The position numbers were made by a program, and so were the translations under genes. The notes under the pieces were generated by a model. The model did no database searches, was not told the origin of the DNA, and worked only from the letters and a program-made list of their open reading frames with translations. Of a stretch of DNA of 64,000 nucleotides, positions 26,878-43,301 are shown one piece after another. This DNA is from Telopea speciosissima. Lineage: Eukaryota; Streptophyta; Magnoliopsida; Proteales; Proteaceae. The stretch covers positions 10,737,568 through 10,801,567 of the forward strand of contig NC_057925.1 in the NCBI RefSeq assembly GCF_018873765.1, given 5' to 3'. Within the stretch, counting starts at the first letter, position 1; every line of letters begins with the position of its first letter.

Positions 26878-28431
26878 TGGGAATGGGATTCACTCTGGCG
26901 TCCATTTGGCTCGCCACCTTGCTGCTGTTCTATTAAGCTGGCCTCTACAGCGCCCATTTCAAGAACTGATCTTCCTCTTCGCCGAGCACCAGTGACGATG
27001 TTCGCCTGCCGTATGTGCTTATTTTTCCCTTGCTTGCGTCGCGTTACTTTCATGAAAGGTGCTTCATCAGCATTGTCCTTCTCTTGTGAATGCATCGGGT
27101 GAACAACCACCGCTGTGCGTCCATTGTCACTACACATAACCTCAGCTGGTGAGAGAATGACTTCAAGCCTTCCAGCCATCACTTGAACCTGTTCTGGACC
27201 ATCCCGGTTCGGTTCTGCCGGGTCAATGGTAGATAAAACCCAATTATCCATTCTCGGCTCTAGATTCCTCCCTTCATGCACAGCCAAATTAGGTGGAGTT
27301 TCAAAATCCATGTTTCGTGGAGTTTCAGAATCCTTGTTACGTGGAGTAACCAACTCACATAAGGAGTCTTGAACTAACGAAACTGAATCTGAGTTGGCTG
27401 GCTCATCTGAAATCCTAGCCTGTACAACCGCTTTCACAGGCTGGGTGTCCTCCAAGATTGGCGCAAAAGCCGCTGGCTGGGCAACCGTATCCTTATCTAA
27501 CTATATGACGTGCTCACTGCCGCCGTTGACTGCCTCCTCCGCCGCTGCCGGACCTTCCCTGGGTCTCCAACCCCGCCGTGGGCGCCCTACCTGAACATCA
27601 TGCTGATCAACGTAAATTGCTCCAGGGATCTCCGCCTCTGCAGGTTGCACCTGCGCCTTAGCCGAGCAGACTTCCACATTGTGACCATAGCGCCGGCAGT
27701 AAGTGCATCGCGAGGGTGGACTCTCGAAAACCACCCGTTGCTTGAACACAAAATTTTCTTGTGACCCTTCTTATTCACGCTCAACATAAATCTCCTCCAC
27801 GCGCGGTGCCGAGTCATCTATGTCCACATAAACCCTCGCAAAGAGACCGTAGAATGAGTTCTTGGTGCGCCGGTCAATTGCAATGGAACGCCCCCACCGC
27901 CTTTGCCATAGAGAGAAGAACCTCCTTGTGCCAGTACTCTTGCGGCAGATTCGAAAAGCGTACCCAAGAGAGCCTATGAGTGATAGCCGGATCATCTACA
28001 TTAAAATCCTTTCTCCAACGCTGGAAGCGCAACAACTGCCCATCCACACGCACAGGGCTTCGCTTCCATGTACTGGTCATATCCTCCTCAGAGAGGAAGC
28101 GAAAAACAACGAAACCTTTCCCCAGTGATTTCGTGAAAACACCATTCTTCAGACCCCATCCCTTGGCCGAGTCTCGCAGCCTGTCCATCGTGGTATGTCG
28201 AAAGTTCAGTCTTCCCAGAAGAGCATATTTCAGCGTCTCCAGTTGCTTGGGATAAGCCTCCTGCGGGATGTTTATCCTTGTTAGGGAACCATCCCTTACG
28301 GGTGATGGCAGGTTCTCGATGTTAGGTAACACCGGTCGTGCCACTGCTGCATAAGATCGAGAAGGGCCTTCAACTACTCGAGCCTGTTGCTGGAGAGCAG
28401 GGAAGCCCAAGAAACCTCTCAGATCAATCAT
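26871..28431 (-). pseudogene. LINE ORF1 (DUF4283-like domain and CCHC knuckle)
   Basis: 28431-27874 begins MIDLRGFLGFPAL and contains YALLGRLNFRHTTMDRLRD, FVVFRFLSEEDMTSTWKRSP and LSWVRFSNLPQEYWHKEVL, the DUF4283 nucleic-acid-binding domain of plant L1 ORF1. The frame then shifts; 27749-27501 carries the knuckle CTYCRRYGHNVEVC (C-x2-C-x4-H-x4-C). 27455-26871 is the low-complexity tail, which runs into the start of ORF2. Two or three frame breaks are needed to join the pieces. Confidence 0.85.
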
Positions 28432-28444
28432 CTCCTGTTCTTCG

Positions 28445-28455
28445 ATTACATAAAC
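28445..28455. repeat. Target-site duplication of the LINE, right copy
   Basis: ATTACATAAAC at the 5' end of the LINE, equal to 22622-22632. Confidence 0.85.
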
Positions 28456-29140
28456 TTAGTTAAAACACTTAATAGAAATATATGTATATATACAACAACA
28501 ACAACAAAAAAAAAAAATCCCATTACCAAGTATTGATTTTGCATTGAACCAAAATCATACTTCCTACGTATAGTGATCTCCATGCATCATACATAAATAC
28601 TATGCTTCTCCTCACTCAGTATGTACTGGTAAGTTTATCAGTATAGGCTTTACCAAAAAAAAAATGTTTATCAGTATAGGCAATGCAATACTGTATTTGT
28701 AGACATATTAATGTCATAGTTATTAAGAAACCCAGAATGTTTTGCTCATATTTGACATGAAACCCCCTTACACAAGTCCAGTTCCGCTCCCTATGTGGGA
28801 ACGGTCCCCTATATGGGGATCCACTGTCTATAGGGAGTGGAATCTATCTCTGAAGTGTGGGATCCACACCCCATGCATGAACAATGAATTCCCATATGGA
28901 GACCGTCCCCATAGGTCTAGACTAAAACTTCTCACCATTGTTTATCCATATCACATGAGTTAATGGATTTTATCCTTATCTCCTACATGTGATAATGGAT
29001 CCCATGTGTTTTAGATAGTTTAAAACTCTAAGCCTAAATAATCGGCTAGGGCTTTCCCTTTGTACTATATATTCACTCCTATTGGAGAATTATACTTTAA
29101 TGAAAACAAAACTCCAATATCATTATGGTTTACAGCAATC
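28456..29140. other. Intergenic DNA with small hairpins, no gene seen
   Basis: AT-rich. It contains a foldback around 28785-28915 (CCCTATGTGGGAACGGTCCCC with CCATATGGAGACCGTCCCC and neighbouring GGGATCCAC words). Confidence 0.4.
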
Positions 29141-29317
29141 AGACTCCTCTACTTCCGCCTCGGGCTGTATTTTCGTGGGCCCCACATACAAGGCGGGTGG
29201 AATGTACTGCCTTACCTCTGTCTGAGCGCCTTGCCCGAGAGGGGTAAGGTGATACTTTCCACTCGCCTTGTATGTGTGGGCGCACGAAAGTACCGGGCAG
29301 GCGGAAGTAGAAGAGTC
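29141..29317. repeat. Palindromic MITE, GACTCCTCTACTTCC family
   Basis: Starts GACTCCTCTACTTCCGCCT and ends AGGCGGAAGTAGAAGAGTC. Inner pairs CCCACATACAAGGCG/CGCCTTGTATGTGTGGG and CCTTACCTCT/AGGGGTAAGG. The second member of the family at 7341-7518 differs mainly in the loop. The 74- and 97-codon frames over it are by-products. Confidence 0.75.
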
Positions 29318-29426
29318 GGCAACAAAGCCTCCCGCTCCAACGAGCATACCTAAATCTAATTTTTTTATATATATTTTTTTATCCTACATCTTCAACGTTT
29401 TCTCTTGTTCTCTACTTCTACCATCC

Positions 29427-29657
29427 ATGTCTGACGTCTGCTCCATGGCCGACTCCACCTTGCCCACGGCTTCTTATGGCCCTCTTTCTCTCACTGGTTC
29501 CTCTACCTTCTTGCACTTAAAGCTCTCCTCCAAAAACTATGTCTACTGGCGCACTCAGATTGAGCCCTACCTCATCCAGCAGCGTCTCTATAATTTTGTT
29601 ACTGGTGACAAGCCCTGTCCTCAAGATCCAGCCTTTGCAACTACTTGGCGTGAATAG
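29427..29657 (+). pseudogene. Copia gag N-terminal fragment
   Basis: Encodes the start of a copia capsid (UBN2-like): LKLSSKNYVYWRTQIEPYLI, then YNFVTGDKPCP and a Trp, then a stop at about 29655. In the same frame the sequence continues DALLNSLLIACLTENTIV and NKDLWDA before more stops. Confidence 0.75.
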
Positions 29658-29836
29658 GATGCTCTTTTGAATAGTCTCCTCATTGCATGTCTTACTGAAA
29701 ACACTATAGTCCTTACAGTTGGTCGTAATCCCAACAAGGATTTATGGGACGCCCCTTCACGCTACCTATAGTTCGGCCTCAACGACATGAATATTGTCCC
29801 TCAATGTTGCCCTGCAGAACCTAACTCAAAAACCTG

Positions 29837-30763
29837 ATGAGAATTGAGAATGTCATCTCCTTTCTCCAACATGAAAAGTCTTTCTCACGGGGTGCATTGA
29901 TGTTTGACCCTACAAAGTATCAGTCTGTTGTGGGTGCTCTTCAATATGTTACTCTTACTCGGCCTGATGTCACTTTCTCGGTCAACAGGACATGTCAGTA
30001 TATACACGCTCCAATGGAGGATCACTGGCAGCTTGTTAAATGGATCCTTCGTTATCTTCGGAGTACACAATCGCATGGACTTTTCATTGAGCGTTCCCCT
30101 ATACGCTCACTTCAAGCTTTCTTGGACGTTGATTGGGCCGGTGATAGCACTGATCGCAAGTCTACAGGAGGGTTTGCTATTTTTCTCAGGCCTAACTTAA
30201 TTTCATGGACTTCTCAGAAGCAGCGTACTGTGGCCCACTCATCAACTGAGGCTGAATATAAAGCCCTGGCCGATGCATCAGCCGAACTAGTCTGGTTGGA
30301 ATCTCTCATGCACGAACTGGGTTGTCCACTGGGCAAACCACCAATTTTGTGGTGTGATAATATCGGGGCGACCTACTTGTCTGCAAATCCAGTATTTCAC
30401 GCGCGCACCAAACAAGTGGAAATCGATTTCCACTTTGTTCGTGATCGAGTGTCCAAACGGCAGCTGCAAGTTCAGTTTATTTCTACCCATGATCAGCTCG
30501 CAGATACACTTACCAAGCCACTTGGGTCGACGCGGTTCATTTTCTTAAGGGACAAGTTGAAGATTTGGCCAACCGATTCTCCACCTTTAGGGGGTGTATT
30601 GAGAGATATCGACAGATATCCTTTCCTTTCTCAGCCATCCACATGTGATCACAGAATCCTACCATGTAGAACACAATCTCCACATGTGATCATGATATCT
30701 TACCTTGTAGGACTCAATCCCTTGAATAAGGAAACACAATATTTGATTGTAAATCTTTTGTAA
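29837..30763 (+). pseudogene. Copia pol C-terminus with RNase H
   Basis: Contains YQSVVGALQYVTLTRPDVTF, WILRYLRSTQSHGL, the RNase H words DVDWAGDSTDRKSTGGFAIF, HSSTEAEYKALADASAELVW and LWCDNIGATYLSANPVFHAR, then KQVEIDFHFVRDRV and DQLADTLTKPL. The catalytic Asp-Glu-Asp pattern (DWAGD, EAEY, CDN) is present. The last ~55 codons after KIWPTDSPPLGG read into the LTR. No integrase or RT palm remains, so it is defective. Confidence 0.88.
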
Positions 30764-30839
30764 TCCATTCCTAGTTTAGAATAACTAGGATCTCCTATCT
30801 TGTATTATGTATATAAACTCTCCATTGAGAGGTATGAAA

Positions 30840-31094
30840 TCAAGGAATAATATTCACATTATCACTGACGAACTAGCTGCTACCAGTAAGCCCTTACCTA
30901 CTGAGGATCTCAACATTCACATATTCCGTGCTCTCCACGATGAGTTTCAATCATTGGCTCCCACTATGATGGCCCGATTTGATCCGATTTCATTAACTGA
31001 CTTCCATAGGCTCCTGGTAAGTCATGAGTATTTATTGCAATCACGCCGAGCTGTTATTGATCCTTCTGCACATGCTTCTGCCAATTTGTCATGA
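30840..31094 (+). pseudogene. Second copia gag fragment
   Basis: Reads ITDELAATSKPLPTEDLNIHIFRAL, then FDPISLTDFHRLLVSHEYLL, matching the middle of copia gag (usual form DELA..G.PLS..DL...L.GL...F, LHGLLLSHE). It lies after the LTR of the previous element, so it is either part of another insertion or a rearranged internal piece. Confidence 0.7.
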
Positions 31095-32380
31095 CATGTT
31101 GTATGAAACCCGTCTCTAAATCGAGCCTAATTCAAATGCCGACCATTAGGTGCAAATCTTCTCCAATTATTAAAGGCAAATGCGACCTAAGTTTTCCAAT
31201 TTAGGCATCGGAATCCACTTTGAATCAAATGAACTAATTTTCTAAAATCCATTCTTATATGGCCCCTAACCAATCAAGCCCTAAGGGCTATGTATATAAG
31301 CAAAACCTTGCTTTGAGAATTCATTTCTCAAAGCCTTAAAACTAAATCAGTTCGGGAGAAGAAGAAGCTAGGAGTGGGGTTTTGCTTGGTGACTCTTGTT
31401 GGCTTGCATGCTTCAATTTCACTAAAATTTTCATGTTAATCCATCAATAGGTAACCTCTAACTCTGATTTTGGTTTCAACTATGTTGATTTATATCAATT
31501 AAGCCCTACATGCTATTGTTCTTGAGTTCTTCTAACTCAATTGTCCAATTCCTTTCCTATTCTTACAATTTCTGATTTGGTATGCCATTGCATGTGTAAT
31601 CCTTTGATTATACATGCAATTGGACCTAATTAACCTAAAACGTGTGTACATCATCTTCCCCAAACCCCTGGGCAAATTACACTGAGTTTGGAGACCAAAC
31701 TCAGCCAAAACCCTGCAATTTTGGGTTTTGTCAAGGACCCAGAGTGTTAGGGACGGTTGACCTGACCTGGCAAGGCTAGAAGATTCGGATCTTTGCTGAG
31801 TACTATTTTTGGTCCAGTTTGGGCTGGGTTTAAATGCATGCCCTGTATACCTTTTCTAACCCTCTATAATTTATTCTAGGGCCTTTCTAGTACCTTGTTT
31901 TCTCCTTTTTGTGTTGGGATGAAGGCAATTTGGTCAATTAAAACACAATTTTACCGTTTTCAGTCACTAGTCACTACCAGTTAATGGATTAGGTGTTTTG
32001 GTTAATTAGTTTGGAAAGCAGGGGAGGTATGTGAAATTTTCAAAACCTCACGGGTGAAAGTGTAATTAAGACAAACCTTAGGAAAGGTAGGTGAAATTTT
32101 CCCTTAAAAAAATGATTATCCTTGTAAATGGATTTTTTTGGTAAAACCTTGTAAATGGATTCAAAACATAGTACACCATTTCTTTAAAAAAAATGCCCCT
32201 ATGATTGAATATGCAAGTTTATGAATAACTTGCACTGCTATAGCACAACGCTTAGCACCATCAATGTACGATTTCTAGTTTCTTACATAAGAATCCAAGA
32301 AAATAGGAAAAGAATACATGAATCAAATATGCCTATTGCCTTGGCAGGTCCAAGTTTGACTGGCTTGTTATCTTGAAGAA
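31095..32380. other. Intergenic DNA without recognised content
   Basis: No coding sequence seen. It has a short repeated phrase GTGAAATTTTC near 32030 and 32090. It separates the copia relics from the L1 fragment. Confidence 0.45.
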
Positions 32381-32385
32381 GAGCA

Positions 32386-33985
32386 ATGGCTCATAAGGAA
32401 ACTCTTCTTTCAAATTCACAATGGCTAGGTGGAAGAGGTGACGTAAATTTCTGGCTTGATAATTGGTCAAGGTGGGGTGTTTTGCTTGATTGTGTGGATG
32501 GGGTGGCTAATCTTGATCTTTCAACTCGGATGTGTGATGTTCTTAATCAGGAAGGTATTTGGGATCAGGATGTTTTGCAAAGAATTGATTTGGCCATGGT
32601 GCTTGATAATATCCGAAATGGAAATTTTTCTCTGTCAAGTAGGGCCGATAGATTGGTCTGGACACCGGAAAGTGATGGCAAGCTCTCTGTTAAAGCCTTA
32701 TGGAACGAAGTTAGGTCAGCTTCGTCGGAGAGGCCATTTGCGAAATGGCTTTGGAATCGGATGTTGCCATCTAAAAATGGTTTTTTTCCTTGGCAAGTGC
32801 TTTGAGGATCAATTCCAACGGATGATGCAATTATGGTGATGGGCATTCCCTTTGTTTCCAAGTGCTTATGCTGTGGTAACCTGTGCAAGAGAAGGCAACA
32901 CACTGTTTGGTGGCGGGAGGAACGGCTAACAAGGTATGGGATTTTTTCTCAAGACTGGTTGACATAGAATTGGTGCCCACTCAGGATGTGCGATGTAGAA
33001 TTTTATTCTGGCACAGACATGCTCATGGAAAGGGTCTCGGTGGTGTGATCAATGGCTTGCTTCCCTCTTTTATTATTTGGGAGTTGTGGAAAGAGAGGAA
33101 CAATCGTAAGCATGGGGAATGAGCTTGTTCGGCCCGTCACATTGTGGAGGTGATTTGTAATTGGGTGAGAGAAATTCCTTTCTTCCTCATTTCGTAAGTA
33201 CCCAAATTTTTGGGACTCTATGGTACTTCAATTTTTTGGGATTACTCAAAAATTGGTTGTCCGTCGTCCTCCGACCCCTGTGGTCTGGTGCCCTTCTTTT
33301 TCTGCGATAAAGCTTAATATTGATGGTGCTTCCAAAGGAACCCTGGAGAAGGGTGGTGGTGGGGGCATCATCAGAGACAAATATGGTCTTGTCATTGCTG
33401 CATTTGCTAATTACTATGGTGCTTGCAGAAATAGCGCGCATTGCTGAACTAAGCGCTTTGAGGGATGGTTTGAGACTTTATGCTAACTTGGGGTTAGTGG
33501 GGCGGCCTATTGTTAACTCGTACTTGGAGGTGACTCTCAGGTGTATTATTTCAAAACAAAGATATAGCCTCTAGAAGGGCTGGTATTGGTTCCAGGAGAT
33601 CATGGATCTCATCGAGTCTACTAGGCCTTTGGTCTCCTTCATCTTTAGAGAGGGGAACAGGGCAGTAGACTGGTTGGCCAATTTAACTTGTGAATCGGCT
33701 TCTGATATTTATTTTAATGGGGAGATGAATCTCCCTCTAGATCTTCAGCGGATTACCAGAGAAAATGCCCTTGGTTTTCCTGTGTTAAGGAGTTAAGCTT
33801 TCTTTTGCTTGGGGTTGCTTGTAAGGGCTGCGAGTTTTCTTTCTGGAGAGTTGAGGGTTTATTTTCTTTTGGGCTGGGGTAAGGCGGGTATGTCCCCTCT
33901 TGTATTTGTTTCTATTTTTTGATTGAGCTTTAATAAAACCGTAGGGACTGGCCCGAGTCCCACATAATATTCGGGTTAAAAATTA
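32386..33985 (+). mobile_element. 5'-truncated L1-type LINE (3' part of ORF2)
   Basis: 32386-32805 encodes GGRGDVNFWLDNWSRWG and WTPESDGKLSVKALWNEV, the RT tail and zinc-binding region of plant L1. 32883-33122 continues the tail (WDFFSRLVDIELVP, LWKERNNRKHGE). 33255-33440 has KLNIDGASKGT..KGGGGGIIRD, and 33602-33796 LIESTRPLVSFIFREGNRAVDWLANL, both RNase H. Frameshifts separate the pieces. The plus orientation and different sequence show it is a separate insertion from the 22.6-28.4 kb LINE. Confidence 0.85.
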
Positions 33986-34048
33986 AAAGAAAAAACTATG
34001 TAAAATAATGTGAGGTCTTTTTATTATGATGTGTAACCAAGGTTCTTA

Positions 34049-34074
34049 ATATATATATATATATATATATATAT
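34049..34074. repeat. (AT)n microsatellite
   Basis: Thirteen AT units. Confidence 0.95.
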
Positions 34075-35646
34075 GTAAAGTAATACAGATCATCCTAATG
34101 ATGATTCAACCTTGGAGCAGCAAGTCTCCGTTGGGGAAGTTGTGAGCCAAGGCCATTGACCATACCAGAAAACAATGGCATTACAGAATTGGTACATAAA
34201 AAGTACACACAGTAATCACTCCAAAAACCAATTTTTGAATCATATGGCAATTTTCCAAATTAACATCCCCAAACAATCTGGAATAATTTCTTGTCTACCA
34301 TTGTAGTAGACAGAGAGAAATACAAGAGTGGATATAAATCAACTAAAATTTATTAAATTTTTTAACACTTGGGAAATATTACAGACCAAATGAATCTGCT
34401 ACAACAATAAAGATTGGTTGAGAAAACCTGCATCATCAGTGCACAAAACTAATGGGTGCTTTGCATTATAGAGATCACTTGTGTTACTTGATAAACATGG
34501 CTGGCTTTAGATAGAAAAGAAAGAGCACAAAATTACATCTATGTCCTATGGGGAATATGGAGCATGCACAACATGATAAATGCATAGAAAACAATGGCTA
34601 TTGAGCCTCTAAAATCAAACATAATGAAAGGAACATCGCATATTTTTTGAAGGATTTTTTACATTTCTGACATTTATTATATTCTCTAAAATGCCATAAC
34701 AAGAGGTAGAAAAAAGAGAAAAATACTAAACCCATGTTTGGAGGATGAATTGGCCCAAGCCAAAAAATGCCCCACAATTTAAGCTTAGCTTAAAGGCTGA
34801 AACCAAAACATGCTTCACAGTTTCAGATTGTGCAAGTTCTAAAAACAGTTACAAGGGTTAAATTGTCCAAAATAAAAGCATTTGGGCCTGAGAAAATTAG
34901 TGGACATCAAACATAGTGGGGGGCATCTTGCATAGAAATTTCAAAAATTTTGAAACACAATAACTATTTTTAATAATGCTTCTACTCAGAACAGCTTATT
35001 TTCATTAAGAAAAATTAAAAAAAAAATAAAAAACCAACAATTAGGAAAAATTGCCCTTGAAGCCTGGGAGTATCCTATATCAATGTAGCAACCTTTGGAT
35101 GGCCAGGATTTGTTTTCAGTATCCACCAACAGCCGATCCAAGTGTGATTGCTTCAAATGACAAAATGGGTGAACCAAAGATATTTGGAAATTTTTATAAC
35201 AATATTAAGAAGGGGGTTTGCAGGCACTATAACTTGCACAAAATATAACAAGCTTCAATTTCAAGTTTTCATTCACATTGAATAGTAGTCAATACTTGGC
35301 CAATTCTGATAAATTTCGTACCCACTCCCCAATGAGAGTTACAATGTCCATTGAAGGGGCACTTTCATTTGCAATCATAAGTTAAAAAACAAAAAAAAAA
35401 AGGAAAAACAGCAAGGTGACAGAAAAGGAAGGACCATATTTTTCTTTTTTTGGATTTGGGAGCTTTATAAATATTTTACTTTTTTAGTTGGGGGGGAATA
35501 GAGAAGGGGGAAGGTACCAGTTAGGAGACTCAAACTCGAAACCTTTTGGTGAGCAAGGGCATGAAGCGCTCCACTGGTCACCAACTGCACTAGGCAGTTG
35601 TTGGTGAAGGACCATATTTCTTTACTGTTGGTATCATTGCACTTTG
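34075..35646. other. Intergenic AT-rich DNA
   Basis: No gene recognised. Around 35510-35600 a stretch (ACTCGAAACC, GCGCTCCACTGG) looks like a degraded tRNA-derived repeat, but it is too weak to call. Confidence 0.4.
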
Positions 35647-36175
35647 ATGGGTAGTGAATAGCATTTTAGACCTCCAACATAAGGGTAGAATAATGATGAT
35701 TGTAGACTTGTGAGTGAACCAACATAGATCTTCACAATGGTGAAGAAAAACTTTAGCTGAAAGGAATATGCATCTCGGTTGGATTCAAGCTGAAAATAGA
35801 TAGAAGAGGCCATTATTTTGCTTAGATCAGGGTTCTAAAGTACATTAAAAGTTAACATTAAATAAGAAAGTGTTTGTGGTGGTCACTCAAAGAAGAAAAT
35901 ACGCAAAATCTTATACAAGAGAAAAGTAAAAAATATGTCTCAATGCGAAAAACGTACTACAAGTGGGGCTCAAGATTTAAATATCGCTAGATGACTCATA
36001 TGGTGTGAATTATATGGGCTTTGTACTTGAGCTTATAGCACCTATATATGGCTATATGTTAGACTTGCCAAAAAAATAAGGACAAAAATCAATGATGATC
36101 CACTGAGATGCATTTGATGATGGTTTCACATTTATCATTTATGGGAGAGAGTTAGGTATTTTACCAGTTTTCTCT
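35647..36175. repeat. Relic of a gene-unit 3' flank upstream of gene 2
   Basis: Collinear with 20025-20515: the shared words are GTGAATAGCATTTTAGACCT, AAGGGTAGAATAATGATGAT, AATAAGAAAGTGTTTGTG and AGGACAAAAATCAATGATGA. In the other two places this sequence stands about 1.5 kb after a beta-glucosidase gene; here no gene precedes it. Confidence 0.75.
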
Positions 36176-37240
36176 CTCCCTATTTTATTTTAAAAAGATC
36201 TTTAAGAGAAACCCCTTTTGTTACACCTCACACATGCCCCTCTCTCTCTTTCTCTCTCTCTTTTTCACCTAACACACACCCCTCAATCATCTCTCTTACT
36301 CTATGTTTTAAAAGAAAATCCTCTTACCCATGTTTTGGGAAAACCCATCATTTACACCCTTTGAGAAAACCCATCTCTTCGCCCGTTTGTAATTCTCACA
36401 CCGTACTCAAAGGAAAAGAAGAGAGAGAAAGACACATGAGTAGAAGAAGGGTTCTCTTTCAACTGATGAAGGTAAGAGACCCCATCTATTATTGTTATGT
36501 GCCTAATGGGGTTCAATCTAATGTATGTGTGCTAGATTGGGACAGTCTACTATGCGATAGGTTAAAAGGTTTGATTTAAAACATTTCATCAGTTCTGGAG
36601 CTTTTGGCGTATCAGTCAAGTACCTAACATTTGGCATCAGAGTCATACACCACGTCAGGGGTACGAGTCACGGAAAGGACTACCTAGGAGAGAGTTATCT
36701 AGAGTAAAGTGAAAATCGTTAAGAAATGACTACCTCCTATGGAACAGAGTGGAGCCCCTTGGAAAGGGCTATCTATCGCCAGAATGAGAGTTGCCTAGAG
36801 TGAGAGCCGGCCTAGTATGGAATAGATTCAAAGACTTAATTTAACGCATTCCATTAGTTCTAGAGCTTTTGACGTATCGATCAAATACCTAATACTCATT
36901 CTCTTCAACCCAGTGAAATCCTCCTTCACAACGTAAGGGGAATGAAGAAAAAGAAGAGGATAGGAGAGAGAAAATGCCTTCTTTCAACTGATGAAAGTTG
37001 GGTCCCTCTCTCCCTCTCACCCATTCTCCTAAATACAACCGAAGCAATACCAAAACTCTCAAACAACACTTAAAACATAACTGAAAAATCTGAGATTTCC
37101 TTTGGTACCATAACTGTGCCTATGGTGCCAATGCAACCAAAATAATGCTTGAATTGGGCTCTACGCCTCTAAGCCAAAACGGTCTTCTTGAGCTAAACGG
37201 AAACGAAGGACAAGTATTTTCACCCCCCCTTCTGTTAATT
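36176..37240. other. CT-rich and repeated DNA, possible retroelement leader
   Basis: 36180-36290 shares ATTTTATTTT..AAAGATCT and AACACACACCCCTCAATCA with 46580-46665. The phrase CATTCCATTAGTTCTAGAGC at about 36860 repeats CATTTCATCAGTTCTGGAGC at about 36583. No protein-coding content recognised. Confidence 0.4.
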
Positions 37241-37272
37241 CGAGATGTAGTACATCATCAGTGGTCCTACAA

Positions 37273-37460
37273 CACAGATCCTCTATGGCGCAGTTGCCGA
37301 TAGCGATCTGTGCGGTGCAGACTGGGCTGCACGCGCAATAACCGCCTTATCCCCGTTCGGGCAAGGCGTTTGGGCAGGGGTAAGACGGTTTTTGCACTCA
37401 CGGCTCAGACTGTGCTGCTCAGGCCGCTATGGGCAGCGCACCGTAAAGGATCTGGATCCG
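37273..37460. repeat. GC-rich foldback upstream of gene 2
   Basis: The outer arms CAGATCCTCTATGGCGCAG and GCGCACCGTAAAGGATCTG, and inner CCGCCTTATCCCC/GGGGTAAGACGG, pair with mismatches. It ends about 260 bp before the gene 2 start. Related to 5126-5262 and, in the core, to 7341-7518. Confidence 0.6.
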
Positions 37461-37667
37461 TGGTTCTAAGGTCCGCTTTTTAGTTTTTACTACATGAAAG
37501 CGGTCCACCGTTAATAATATTATGGCAGTGATCCACCGTTAAATAAGAGTTGTAATCAATTCAAAATATAATGGAAAATCATCTTAGCGTGGAGGCGTGG
37601 ACGTAAGAGAACTCATGCTGTTTCTCGCATCTATTATTCTATGCTTCACTCGTTCCATAACATACTC

Positions 37668-37674
37668 TATAAAA
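37668..37674 (+). promoter_or_regulatory. TATA box of gene 2
   Basis: TATAAAA followed by GGGGAGCC, as in gene 1, 53 bp before the conserved ATG at 37721. Confidence 0.75.
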
Positions 37675-37720
37675 GGGGAGCCAAGGAGGAAGCTTGGCAA
37701 CTCATAAGATGATCTCAACA

Positions 37721-42823
<5,103 letters not shown>

Positions 42824-43301
42824 TATTATGTATGAGTGAGTGTTGGGGTCTTTTGGTTGTTTCGTTTTGTTTGGAATTTACTCCCGTCTCTCTTTATCTG
42901 CAGATTGTGTGTGGGTGTGAATTGACTGTTTTGTTATGATATTGACGTTGAAAAATACGTCTTAATAAATAATAAAAAATATGCTTCATCAATTGCAATT
43001 GTTTTAGGTAATTGAATTAGTTTTACGAGTCTAAAAGAATAGAAGAAAAGAAAAGAAGATAGAAACTTCAAAGACAGAGAAGAAGAATGCAACGAAAATC
43101 AAAATATGTTATTAAGAAGGAATTAAAAAAAAAATAGAAGTAAAAGATGCGAATATATAGGGATTGAAACCCCCTGGACTCGGTAGCCGACTCGATCTTT
43201 TTGTCATCTTCCCCATTTTTAAATCCCACATCTTCGTTTCTTCGGAGAGACTGAAGAAACCCTGCACGTACGTTGTAAAGATTTTCGTAATCATCATCTT
43301 C
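42824..43301. other. 3' flank of gene 2
   Basis: The first 250 bp match the 3' UTR of gene 1 (TGTGTGGGTGTGAATTGACT, TTAATAAATAAT). After about 43110 it is unique sequence to the start of the duplicated block. Confidence 0.6.

Larger units (their letters stand above)
22633..28444 (-). mobile_element. Full-length, decayed L1-type LINE
   Basis: A 5.8-kb element in minus orientation. The 3' poly(A) is seen as the T run at 22633-22644, and a perfect 11-bp (13-bp with TT) target duplication flanks it. It holds, in order on the minus strand, ORF1 (DUF4283-like domain, then CCHC zinc knuckle), and ORF2 (endonuclease, reverse transcriptase, zinc-binding RT tail, RNase H). Several stops and frameshifts break ORF2, so it is dead. 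The intact target duplication and long frames suggest a moderate age. Confidence 0.92.
29400..30840 (+). mobile_element. Internally deleted Ty1/copia retrotransposon remnant
   Basis: A 5' gag piece (MADSTLPTASYGPLSLTG, then LSSKNYVYWRTQIEPYL) is followed, with no integrase or reverse transcriptase, by the end of pol. The RNase H stop region is followed by a purine-rich TTAGGGGGTGTATTG, the polypurine tract and probable start of a 3' LTR at about 30595. The LTR-like stretch runs to about 30850 with a TATATAAACTC box. A clear matching 5' LTR was not found. Confidence 0.7.

Noticed and set aside
35510..35600. Possible tRNA gene or SINE
   Set aside because: Only a weak box B-like word; no cloverleaf and no second copy.
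37694..37720. Upstream start of gene 2 at TTG 37694
   Set aside because: It is not an ATG; the first usable ATG is 37709 and the conserved start is 37721.
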